A stretch of DNA of 64,000 nucleotides, from positions 62,001 through 126,000 of the forward strand of contig NZ_JAINVV010000001.1 of NCBI RefSeq assembly GCF_019880585.1, given 5' to 3'. Positions 54,318-61,736 of this stretch are shown here, in pieces. Below the pieces are notes generated by a model. It had not been told where the DNA came from. It saw only the letters and a list, made by a program, of their open reading frames with translations, and searched no databases. Position numbers and translations under genes: made by a program. How positions within the stretch are numbered: the first letter of the stretch is position 1; each line of letters opens with the position of its first letter. Origin of the DNA: Sphingomonas colocasiae (GTDB taxonomy: Bacteria; Pseudomonadota; Alphaproteobacteria; Sphingomonadales; Sphingomonadaceae).

Positions 54318-56131
54318 TTCGTTTTGAGGCCATAGGCCTGGAGCCGATCGGTTCCCACCAGCACCAGTCCGTTCACCACCGTCGGTTCACCGTAATTGCC
54401 GGTGGGGAACAGTTCGCCCTCCGTGCTTTTCCAGATCGGCTTCAGGCTGGCCGCGTCGAAGGCGTAGAGGATCGGCCTGGGCGGCTTGGTCGCATAGAGG
54501 CTGACGGTGCGCGCGGCATTCTGGTCGACCATCCAGACGATGGCGTCGCGCCCGCCATTGCTGCTGATCACCGGCGATCCGGGATTGTGGAAGGTCAGCG
54601 TCATCTCCAGCGTGTCGACCTTCAGATAGGCCGGCGCATCTGGGCTCGCGATCACCTTCACCTTGGCGAGGCCGGGGGGCGTGCTGGTGTTGAAGAATTC
54701 GCCCTTCTTGCTGGCGCCGGACACATAGATCCAGGTCGCGCCCGCATCGTCGCGATACCATGAGGCCGATGTGCGGCTCTTGGCCTGGTCGTAAGCGCCA
54801 TATTCGTCGGAAAACGGCTTGAAGAGATTGATCGGTCCGCGCCGCTTCCATTCGGGCTGGATGTCGGGCGCGAGCAGCGACAGGTCGGTCGCCGGATCAA
54901 GCGAGCAGGGCTGCCGCTTGGTGAGGCCGCCAGGCATGTGGTCGCGATCAAGCAGATAGATATTGCCCTGCTTGCCGCCGCCCAGCGTCAGCAGCCGGGG
55001 CGTGGCGGACGTGCCACCCGGCAGGTCGAGCACGATCACCGGGCTGCTGCCGATATCGATATCGGCCTTGCCCGCCTGGCAGTAATTATAGGGGGTATAG
55101 GTGCCGGTCAGTTTCAGCCCGGCGGCGCGGTCGTCCTCGAACTGGAGGATCGAATGCGACCAGCTATTCTCCTTGTCGGCATGCATGCTTTCGAAACCGA
55201 GCTTGATGCCGTCGTACAGGTTCGATCCGGTGGTGACGTAGAGCCGCCCCTGATCGTCGAGCGCGGGGCCGCCCTGCGCCCACATGCCGCCGCCATCCTG
55301 CACATCGTCTGGCGTCGCCGAAAAGGCGGAGGCGACCTTGCGGGCGTTGGTATCGAGCACCAGCATCCAGCCGACCGCATCGGCGCCGAAGGCGAGATAG
55401 AGGCGCGATCCGTCGGAGCTGAGATTGAGCGCCCCGCGCTGCACATAGCGATAGGGCTGGCCCATCTTCCAGGTGCGGTTGCCGTTGCGGTTGAGCGAGG
55501 GCTGATCGATCAGCGCCTGGCTGAGCGCCACCGGCCAGCCGGCGAGCTGCTGTCCGGTGCGGATGTCGAGCGCATGCGCGCTCCACATGTTCTTGCCCTG
55601 CTCGCCGCTCGGATTGCTGCAGCTCGTCACGTACAGGCGATTCGTCCGGGGATCGATGATGCCGGTGCCGTAATTGCCCATCGCGCCCTTGTTGCAGGGC
55701 GCCTCGGTCAGCCGGGCCTTCCAAAGGATCGTGCCCGGCTGGATCGCGCCCGAGGCGGCGGTGCTGATCGCATAGGCGTAACCCGTCGTGGTGCTTACGA
55801 TCGCCGCCGGAACGGTCTTGCCACGATACTGGCCGCCGGTGAGGCGCAGCGCATGGATATAGAGCGGGGCCGAGAACATGCGTGGCGGCAGGCCGTTGAA
55901 GCTGTCGAGCTGCGGCGACGACCAGAGCGCACCGAAATCGCCGCCTGCGACATTGGTGGGCGTCAGCACGCGTTCCTGCGAATTCCAGCCCGATCGTGCG
56001 CGATCATTGTGCGCCATCACCTTGTCGACGGTGGGTGGGCCGACGGCGGGCGTCTTGCCGGATTGGGCTATCGCCGATTGTACCGGAAGCGCCGCCAGCG
56101 CGATGAAGAGTCCTGCCGTCCGCAACCTCAT
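54314..56131 (-). CDS. Secreted beta-propeller protein, paralogue of 48745-50571
   Basis: 605 residues, with a signal peptide (about 1-23, ending SAIAQ) and the same repeat units as its paralogue (STTTGYAYAIS, NRLYVTSCSNP, GNIYLLDRDHMPGG, SNGGRDAIVWMVDQ). The ATG at 56131 has GGAGGGGAGAGGG upstream. It heads a four-gene minus operon with three DUF1080 genes, driven by the sigma-54 promoter at 56263-56280. Both copies lie next to DUF1080 genes, so the pair probably works together in the periplasm. Confidence 0.84.
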   Translation of the reverse strand: MRLRTAGLFIALAALPVQSAIAQSGKTPAVGPPTVDKVMAHNDRARSGWNSQERVLTPTNVAGGDFGALWSSPQLDSFNGLPPRMFSAPLYIHALRLTGGQYRGKTVPAAIVSTTTGYAYAISTAASGAIQPGTILWKARLTEAPCNKGAMGNYGTGIIDPRTNRLYVTSCSNPSGEQGKNMWSAHALDIRTGQQLAGWPVALSQALIDQPSLNRNGNRTWKMGQPYRYVQRGALNLSSDGSRLYLAFGADAVGWMLVLDTNARKVASAFSATPDDVQDGGGMWAQGGPALDDQGRLYVTTGSNLYDGIKLGFESMHADKENSWSHSILQFEDDRAAGLKLTGTYTPYNYCQAGKADIDIGSSPVIVLDLPGGTSATPRLLTLGGGKQGNIYLLDRDHMPGGLTKRQPCSLDPATDLSLLAPDIQPEWKRRGPINLFKPFSDEYGAYDQAKSRTSASWYRDDAGATWIYVSGASKKGEFFNTSTPPGLAKVKVIASPDAPAYLKVDTLEMTLTFHNPGSPVISSNGGRDAIVWMVDQNAARTVSLYATKPPRPILYAFDAASLKPIWKSTEGELFPTGNYGEPTVVNGLVLVGTDRLQAYGLKTK

Positions 56132-56262
56132 CCCTCTCCCCTCCATGGCATCGGCCGAGCGAGCGGCCCGATGGCGTGGCGAAGGAGGGCGTTACGTCGC
56201 GACCTGCCGGTCGCGTCTCCTCTCCCCCGATGGCCCCGGTCTTGCGGGTGCCGGTCGATGCG

Positions 56263-56280
56263 ATGCACGGACCGTGCCAA
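56263..56280 (-). promoter_or_regulatory. Sigma-54 promoter of the propeller/DUF1080 minus operon
   Basis: On the minus strand the site reads TTGGCACGGTCCGTGCAT, with GG and GC 10 bp apart. It is identical over 18 bp to the promoter at 46631-46648. It leaves a leader of about 120 nt before the ATG at 56131. Confidence 0.85.
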
Positions 56281-56336
56281 GACCCGGCGGCACGGAGAGG
56301 CGAAAGAAGTGGGCCGTTTCCGGGGCGGCAGAAGGA

Positions 56337-56382
56337 TGTCACCTGTGACAAGGGCATTGTCACCTGGATCATAAAGGTGACA
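56337..56382. promoter_or_regulatory. Probable shared activator-binding sites
   Basis: TGTCACCTGTGACA (56337-56350) is a perfect palindrome. TGTCACC (56358-56364) and GGTGACA (56376-56382) form a second inverted pair. They lie 57-120 bp from each of the two flanking sigma-54 promoters and share the TGTYAC/GTRACA core with the repeats at 46711 and 48588. Confidence 0.68.
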
Positions 56383-56436
56383 GCCGCGCCGCGCCGAAAA
56401 GACGGCCGATGCGCGCTCCCCATCGCACCCCGGGCT

Positions 56437-56452
56437 TGGCACGCTCCATGCT
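56437..56452 (+). promoter_or_regulatory. Sigma-54 promoter of the FAH/MHS/dioxygenase operon
   Basis: TGGCACGCTCCATGCT has GG (56438-56439) and GC (56450-56451) 10 bp apart. It is about 150 bp before the TTG start of the fumarylacetoacetate-hydrolase-family gene. Confidence 0.8.
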
Positions 56453-56603
56453 TGATCAAAACCGGCCCGCCTAGACGGGTGGGGAGGATGGATGATGGCA
56501 GCGCGGTGCAGCCCCTGCAGCTTCGTCATGCCGATGCGGTCGCGTACGGCAGTCTCCTCGCCATGCGCTGGTCGCGGGCGTCCATTCGGATCGGGAGAAT
56601 GAA

Positions 56604-57452
56604 TTGAAGCTGGCAACGATCAGGCGGGGCGGCAGTGCGGTCGCCGCAGTCGTCGACGAACAGGCGGGGCGGGTCTTCCCGCTGGAGAGCGACATGATCT
56701 CGCTGATCCGTTCGGGCGAACGGCCGGCGCTTGCGGGCGAGGGGGTCGCGCTGTCCTCGGTCGAGCTGCTCGCGCCCATTCCACGCCCGCCGCGCAACAT
56801 CTTCTGCGTGGGCAAGAATTATCATGCCCATGCGCAGGAATTCACGAGAAGCGGCTTCGACAGTTCGGCCAGGGATGCGAGCGAGGCGATCCCGACCGCG
56901 CCGATCGTCTTTTCCAAGGTGCCCGAATGCGTGATCGCGAGCGGCGAACCGATCCGTTACCCCACCGGCGTCAGCGACAAGCTGGATTACGAGGCCGAAC
57001 TGGCGGTTGTGATCGGCAAGGGCGGGCGCGGCATCGATCGCGCCGACGCCTATGACCATGTCTTCGGCTATATGATCGTCAACGACGTGACGGCGCGTGA
57101 TCTGCAGGCGCATCACAAGCAATGGCTGATCGGCAAGTCGCTCGACACATTCTGCCCGATGGGGCCGTGGCTGGTGACGGCGGACGACGTGTCGCCCGAA
57201 ACATTGGGCGTGCGCTGCTGGGTGAACGGCGAATTGCGTCAGGACGCCAACACGGCGGATCTGATCTTCGACATCCCGACGCTGATCGAGGCGATCTCCG
57301 CCGGGATCACGCTTCAGCCCGGCGACGTGATCGCGACGGGCACGCCCGCGGGCGTCGGCATCGGCTTCGATCCGCCGCGCTATCTGGCGCGCGGGGATCA
57401 GGTGACGATCGAGATCGACGGGCTCGGAAGGCTCAGCAACGCGATTCAATAA
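56604..57452 (+). CDS. Fumarylacetoacetate-hydrolase-family protein
   Basis: 282 residues, FAH fold (COG0179), with the motifs FCVGKNYHAHAQEF, YEAELAVVIGKGGRGI (acidic metal ligands), NDVTARDLQ, GKSLDTFCPMGPW and GTPAGVG. The family hydrolyses C-C bonds in acylpyruvates or hydrates and isomerises related keto acids. With the gentisate-dioxygenase-like gene in the same operon, cleavage of fumarylpyruvate or maleylpyruvate is a reasonable guess. The start is TTG at 56604, since MKLATIRRGG is the family N-terminus and GGGAGA lies 6 bp upstream; the ATG at 56599 is out of frame and meets a stop after two codons. Confidence 0.87.
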   Translation: MKLATIRRGGSAVAAVVDEQAGRVFPLESDMISLIRSGERPALAGEGVALSSVELLAPIPRPPRNIFCVGKNYHAHAQEFTRSGFDSSARDASEAIPTAPIVFSKVPECVIASGEPIRYPTGVSDKLDYEAELAVVIGKGGRGIDRADAYDHVFGYMIVNDVTARDLQAHHKQWLIGKSLDTFCPMGPWLVTADDVSPETLGVRCWVNGELRQDANTADLIFDIPTLIEAISAGITLQPGDVIATGTPAGVGIGFDPPRYLARGDQVTIEIDGLGRLSNAIQ

Positions 57453-57469
57453 GGACAGGGGGCAGGAAG

Positions 57470-58768
57470 ATGCGGAATCAACTGGCACCGTCCGCGCCGG
57501 AGCAACGCCGCGTCCTGCTGGCTAGCCTGGTCGGCACCGCCGTCGAATTCTATGACTTCTTCATCTATGCGGTGGCGGCCAGCCTGTTCTTCGGCCCACT
57601 GTTCTTCCCGTCCTCGTCGCCGTCCGCGCAGTTGCTCGCGGCCTATGCCAGCTTCGGCCTGGCCTTTGTCGCGCGGCCGGTGGGGGCGATCCTGTTCGGC
57701 CATTTCGGCGACCGGGTCGGCCGCAAGTCGACATTGGTCGCCTCGCTGCTGCTGATGGGCGGATCGACCGTGCTGATCGCCTTTCTCCCCACGCATGACG
57801 ATATCGGCTGGGTCGCCGCATTGCTGCTGTGCCTGTTGCGCATGGGGCAGGGGCTTGGGCTCGGCGGCGAATGGGGCGGGGCGGCGCTGCTCGCGGTCGA
57901 GAATGCGCCGCCGGGCTGGCGCGGCCGTTTCGGCATGGTGCCACAGCTCGGCGCGCCGATCGGCTTCATCGCCGCCAACGGCATGTTCCTGCTGCTGGGG
58001 CTTGGCCTGACCAGCGAGCAGATGCACGACTGGGGCTGGCGCATCCCGTTCCTGGGCAGCGCATTGCTCGTCGCGATCGGCCTGTGGGTGCGGCTGAAAC
58101 TGACCGAGACGCCCGCCTTCGCCGCCGCGCTCAAGGAAGCGCCGCCCGAAGCGGTGCCGATCGCGACGGTGATCCGCCATCACCTGTTCCCCACACTGTG
58201 CGGCACGCTGGGCGGGATCGCCTGTTTCGCGATCTTCTACATGGCGACCGCTTTCCTGCTGGGATATGGCACCACCGCGCTCGATTACGGCCGCAACGAA
58301 TTCCTGTTCGCGCAGATCGGCGCCACGCTGTTCCTGGCGGTCGGCATCGTGCTGTCGGGCATGCTCTCCGATCGGTTCTCGCCGCGGACCGTGCTCATCA
58401 CCGGCTGTATCGGCACGCTGGCGCTGGCTGGGCCACTGATGGCGCCGCTGATCGAAAGCGGCTCGATCGGACTGACCTTCCTGCATCTTTCGATCGCGTT
58501 GCTTTGCATGGGGCTGGCTTATGGCCCGCTCGGCGCGTGGCTGCCCGGTCTGTTCCCGGCCCGCGTGCGCTATACCGGCGCGTCGATGGCCTTCAATCTG
58601 GGGGCGATCCTGGGCGGCGCGCTGGCGCCCTATGCCGCGCAAAGCATGGCGGAGAGCGGCGGGCTGATGCCCGTCGGTCTCTATCTCTCGGCCTGTGGTG
58701 CGCTCAGCCTGATCGGGCTGCTGATCGCACCCAGGCGCGCCGCCGATCCGGCGCCGGCCGCCGGCTGA
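57470..58768 (+). CDS. MFS transporter, metabolite:H+ symporter (MHS) family
   Basis: 432 residues with twelve membrane helices. The MHS hallmarks are TAVEFYDFFIYAVAASL at the first helix, GHFGDRVGRKSTL between helices 2 and 3, and MGQGLGLGGEWGGAALLAVE. MHS proteins carry organic acids, such as shikimate, alpha-ketoglutarate or aromatic acids, with protons. The ATG at 57470 is 17 bp after the FAH stop. Operon context points to import of an aromatic or keto acid. Confidence 0.9.
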   Translation: MRNQLAPSAPEQRRVLLASLVGTAVEFYDFFIYAVAASLFFGPLFFPSSSPSAQLLAAYASFGLAFVARPVGAILFGHFGDRVGRKSTLVASLLLMGGSTVLIAFLPTHDDIGWVAALLLCLLRMGQGLGLGGEWGGAALLAVENAPPGWRGRFGMVPQLGAPIGFIAANGMFLLLGLGLTSEQMHDWGWRIPFLGSALLVAIGLWVRLKLTETPAFAAALKEAPPEAVPIATVIRHHLFPTLCGTLGGIACFAIFYMATAFLLGYGTTALDYGRNEFLFAQIGATLFLAVGIVLSGMLSDRFSPRTVLITGCIGTLALAGPLMAPLIESGSIGLTFLHLSIALLCMGLAYGPLGAWLPGLFPARVRYTGASMAFNLGAILGGALAPYAAQSMAESGGLMPVGLYLSACGALSLIGLLIAPRRAADPAPAAG

Positions 58769-58801
58769 ACCATCCGCACATCGAACGCACAGGAGACCGA
58801 C

Positions 58802-59926
58802 ATGTCGACCAATCCCATCAGCGAGGTCACCGACCGCGAAACATTGAGCGACGCGCTCGAGCGGCAGGACATTGTCGGTTTCTGGAAGCTCAAGCACGAG
58901 TATGAATCGTTCGAGCCCGAAAATCCCGAACGGCCGGGCATCTGGCGCTATGCCGATTTCTCGCCGCTGGGCTTCGCCGCGACCGAGGTGATCCCGATCG
59001 AGGAGGCCGATCGCCGCAACCTGATGTTCTCCAATCCCGGTCTGCCGGGTAGCGGCACGATCACCCGGCGGCTGTTCGGGGGCGTGCAGGTGATCCCGGC
59101 GGGCGAGCTTTCGCCGGTGCACCGCCATGTCGGTGCGGCGACGCGGGTGATGCTGGAAGGGGATGGCGCCTACACGACGGTGGAGGGCGACAAGAGCCGG
59201 CTGGAGCGCGGCGACGTCGTCACCAATCCCAGTGGCGCATGGCACGAAACCGGCAATGAAGGCAGTGGCCCGGTCATGTGGTTCGACACGCTCGACCTGC
59301 CGTTCACCCGCACCATGGGCACCAATTTCTTCTTCAACGACTATGCGGAGATCGTGAACGGCGAACGCGTCGCCAAGAAATACCAGACGGTGAAGCCGCG
59401 CGTCGACTGGTCGGCCAACGCCTATGGCGTCGGCGGCGTCCGGCCCGACTGGGTTTCACACCGCGTCGCGCGCGGCAGCGGATCGCCGCAATTCCTCTAC
59501 AAATACGAACCGACCCGCGCCTTGCTCGATCGGCTGCGCGATGACGAAGGATCGCCGCACGACGGCATCATCGTCGAATATTACAGCCCCGAAACCGGCG
59601 GCAGCGTGTTGCGCACCCTGGGCGTCCATATGCAGATGCTGCGCGCCAACGAACGCACGCTGGAACAGCGCAGCACCGCCGCGCGGATCTTCGTCTGCCT
59701 GGAGGGGGGCGGCACGACGATCGCGGATGGCATCGCGCTACGCTGGCAGCGCAACGACGTGATCGTCGTGCCGGGCTGGAACTGGTTCCACCACGCCAAT
59801 GGCGGTTCGGATTCGGTGCTCTATTCGGTCAGCGACGCGCCCGCACTGCGCGCGCTGGGCCATCTGGTCGATGACCGTCGGACACGTGAGGGGGAGATAT
59901 CGCGCAGTTTCGGCGAACCGCGCTGA
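58802..59926 (+). CDS. Bicupin dioxygenase, gentisate 1,2-dioxygenase-like
   Basis: 374 residues, two cupin domains. The first has PVHRHVGAATRVMLEGDGAY (His pair) and NPSGAWHETGN (third His), which bind Fe(II). The second is less conserved (ARIFVCLEGGGTTIADG, WNWFHHANG). The length and layout match gentisate, 1-hydroxy-2-naphthoate and salicylate dioxygenases, which open a hydroxybenzoate ring with oxygen. The exact aromatic substrate is uncertain. It starts 33 bp after the transporter, in the sigma-54 operon. Confidence 0.85.
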   Translation: MSTNPISEVTDRETLSDALERQDIVGFWKLKHEYESFEPENPERPGIWRYADFSPLGFAATEVIPIEEADRRNLMFSNPGLPGSGTITRRLFGGVQVIPAGELSPVHRHVGAATRVMLEGDGAYTTVEGDKSRLERGDVVTNPSGAWHETGNEGSGPVMWFDTLDLPFTRTMGTNFFFNDYAEIVNGERVAKKYQTVKPRVDWSANAYGVGGVRPDWVSHRVARGSGSPQFLYKYEPTRALLDRLRDDEGSPHDGIIVEYYSPETGGSVLRTLGVHMQMLRANERTLEQRSTAARIFVCLEGGGTTIADGIALRWQRNDVIVVPGWNWFHHANGGSDSVLYSVSDAPALRALGHLVDDRRTREGEISRSFGEPR

Positions 59927-59938
59927 GCTGACTGGATC

Positions 59939-60817
59939 CTAAAGCGCGGCGATGGCCTCCGCCGCTTCGGTGCGCAGCACCGTCGTTCGCCCTTGGCGCG
60001 ACAGCCGTTCCGCGGCGATCTCCGTAGCGGTCTCCGAACCGACGAGCAGGATCGGCACATCGGCCGCTATATCCGATGTGATCGTGGGCGTTTCCGGATC
60101 TGCGATGACGGCGATATCCGGATGACCGGGCAGCGCCGCGCCGACCGCGATCACGGCAAGGCCGGGCGCGGTAGCGCGCGCTGCCGCGATCTCGTCGTTG
60201 GCCAGCCTGGGCACGCCCCAATAGGCATGGGGGCGGGAATCGATGTCGTAGCGGTCGCTGTCGGCGGCGCGGAAGGATGGCGCCCTCAATCCTTCCGGGC
60301 TGTCGAGCCCCAACCCGTAGAAATGCAGATTGATTGCGGTTTCGCTGCCGTCATATTCCACCGTGTGATATTCGGGGCGAGGCATGTAGAGCACGTCGCC
60401 GGCCCGGACAGGTACCTCGCGCGTCTTGCGCAACCGCCCTGTGCCGGGCTCCGAGCCGTCATCGGCACGTTCGTAGATCACATTGTGTTCGGTGCCGGCC
60501 ACGCCCGCGATCAGTGCCCAATGGGCATGCGCATGCGGGCGCGCATTGAAGAATTTGGCGGGGCTCACCGAGATGTAGAGCGCATTGCGGAAATCATCGT
60601 CCTCGGTGAGGCGATAGAAGCCGCTGATGCCGCCGAGCTTCAGCGGAAAATGCGCGACTGGAAACAGATCGGCGCGGGCTGCGAGCGTGCGCAGCGCGTC
60701 CGATGCGTCCGCCACCTTGTCCGGGGTGTTGAGCGCGGGATCGGGCGACAGGCCGATGGCGCGGATGCGCGAGACGGTGGCCGCAACGGCGGCCGCGCGG
60801 TCATGAACGATGGACAT
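59939..60817 (-). CDS. Cysteine-dioxygenase-like cupin protein, copy 1
   Basis: 292 residues. The cupin core carries HAHAHWALIAGVAGTEHNVIYER (cited in part) and PEYHTVEYDG, giving a His-rich metal site like that of cysteine and thiol dioxygenases. The last 50 residues (VPILLVGSETATEIAAERLSRQGR) resemble a rhodanese-like segment without an active Cys. The ATG at 60817 lies inside the end of copy 2 (17-bp overlap), so translation is coupled. Substrate unknown. Confidence 0.75.
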   Translation of the reverse strand: MSIVHDRAAAVAATVSRIRAIGLSPDPALNTPDKVADASDALRTLAARADLFPVAHFPLKLGGISGFYRLTEDDDFRNALYISVSPAKFFNARPHAHAHWALIAGVAGTEHNVIYERADDGSEPGTGRLRKTREVPVRAGDVLYMPRPEYHTVEYDGSETAINLHFYGLGLDSPEGLRAPSFRAADSDRYDIDSRPHAYWGVPRLANDEIAAARATAPGLAVIAVGAALPGHPDIAVIADPETPTITSDIAADVPILLVGSETATEIAAERLSRQGRTTVLRTEAAEAIAAL

Positions 60818-61727
60818 GGTCTTCTCCCTCTGGCGCGGCTCGGAAAGCAGCGCGGAAAACGTCGTGCGGTGCGCGCACAAGATGCGGATGCCCCTGGCGC
60901 GCGAGTAATTCGGCGGCACGCTCCGTCGCGGCTTCTTCGCCGACCAGCAGGATCGGAGACGTCGGAGCGAAGCCGGCGGGCGGGCGGGCGGCCTCACGAT
61001 CGGTGACGATCAGGTCGAAATCGTCGGAGCGGGGATCGTCGAGTTCGATCGCCAGCCTGGCGATCGGCCTTCCGTCGTTCAGCGCCTCCGCGATGTCGGC
61101 CGTCGACAGCGACTGGACTCCCCAGGGGCGGTGCGGGCCGGGGCGTCCGAGCGCGTAGATCTCGCTTTCCGGCGACAGGAAGCCGGGACGTCTGCTCGCT
61201 TCGGGATGGTCCAGACCAAGCCCATAGGCGTGGATGTTGATCGCGGTTTCGGTGCCGTCATACGCGACCGTATGATATTCGTCCGGGCGAAGGTGATGGA
61301 CCTCGCCCGCGCCGATCGCGACCGCGCCGGTCCGGCGCAGCCGTCCCCGCAATGGCACCGAGCCATCGTCTTCGCGTTCGAAGATCACATTATGCTCGAC
61401 CCCTGCGACGCCCGCGATCAGCGTCCAGTGGAGATGCTTGTGCGGATGGTTGTTGAGGAAGCGGCCGGGACAGACGGATACATAGATCGCGTTGCGATAG
61501 TCATCATCCTCGGTCAGCCGGTAGAAGCTGCTGAAGCCGCTCTCTCCGGGCGTTTTGGAAGGATAATGGCGTGGCGGAAACAGCTCTGCCCGCGCGGCGA
61601 GCGCGGCGAGCGCGGCCGCCGCCTCGGCGATCCGTTCGGGTGGATTGTCGAAGGGGTCGAGGCCGATCGCCTTGATGCGATCCGCCGTCTCGGCGATGGC
61701 GGCCGCGCGGTCATGAACGAGTGACAT
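60801..61727 (-). CDS. Cysteine-dioxygenase-like cupin protein, copy 2
   Basis: 308 residues, a close paralogue of the next gene (identical start MSxVHDRAAA; HPHKHLHWTLIAGVAG; PDEYHTVAYDG). It has the same tail module (SPILLVGEEAATERAAELLARQG). The pair probably arose by tandem duplication. It starts 10 bp after the flavin monooxygenase stop, so the LLM enzyme and both cupins are cotranscribed. Confidence 0.75.
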   Translation of the reverse strand: MSLVHDRAAAIAETADRIKAIGLDPFDNPPERIAEAAAALAALAARAELFPPRHYPSKTPGESGFSSFYRLTEDDDYRNAIYVSVCPGRFLNNHPHKHLHWTLIAGVAGVEHNVIFEREDDGSVPLRGRLRRTGAVAIGAGEVHHLRPDEYHTVAYDGTETAINIHAYGLGLDHPEASRRPGFLSPESEIYALGRPGPHRPWGVQSLSTADIAEALNDGRPIARLAIELDDPRSDDFDLIVTDREAARPPAGFAPTSPILLVGEEAATERAAELLARQGHPHLVRAPHDVFRAAFRAAPEGEDHVHRS

Positions 61728-61736
61728 GGCGTTCGC

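Larger units (their letters stand above)
56132..56603. other. 472-bp divergent intergenic control region
   Basis: It contains two outward-facing sigma-54 promoters (56263-56280 and 56437-56452) with inverted repeats between them. No convincing gene lies within it. A short frame, 56488-56607 (39 aa), directly after GGGGAGG, could be a leader peptide but is unsupported. Confidence 0.75.

Noticed and set aside
56488-56607. 39-residue frame after GGGGAGG, downstream of a sigma-54 promoter
   Set aside because: No family similarity and no spacing between the ribosome-binding site and the ATG; kept only as a possible leader peptide.
57446-59245. 599-residue minus-strand open frame
   Set aside because: Antisense to the MHS transporter and dioxygenase genes; composed of Gln/Arg/His-rich filler.
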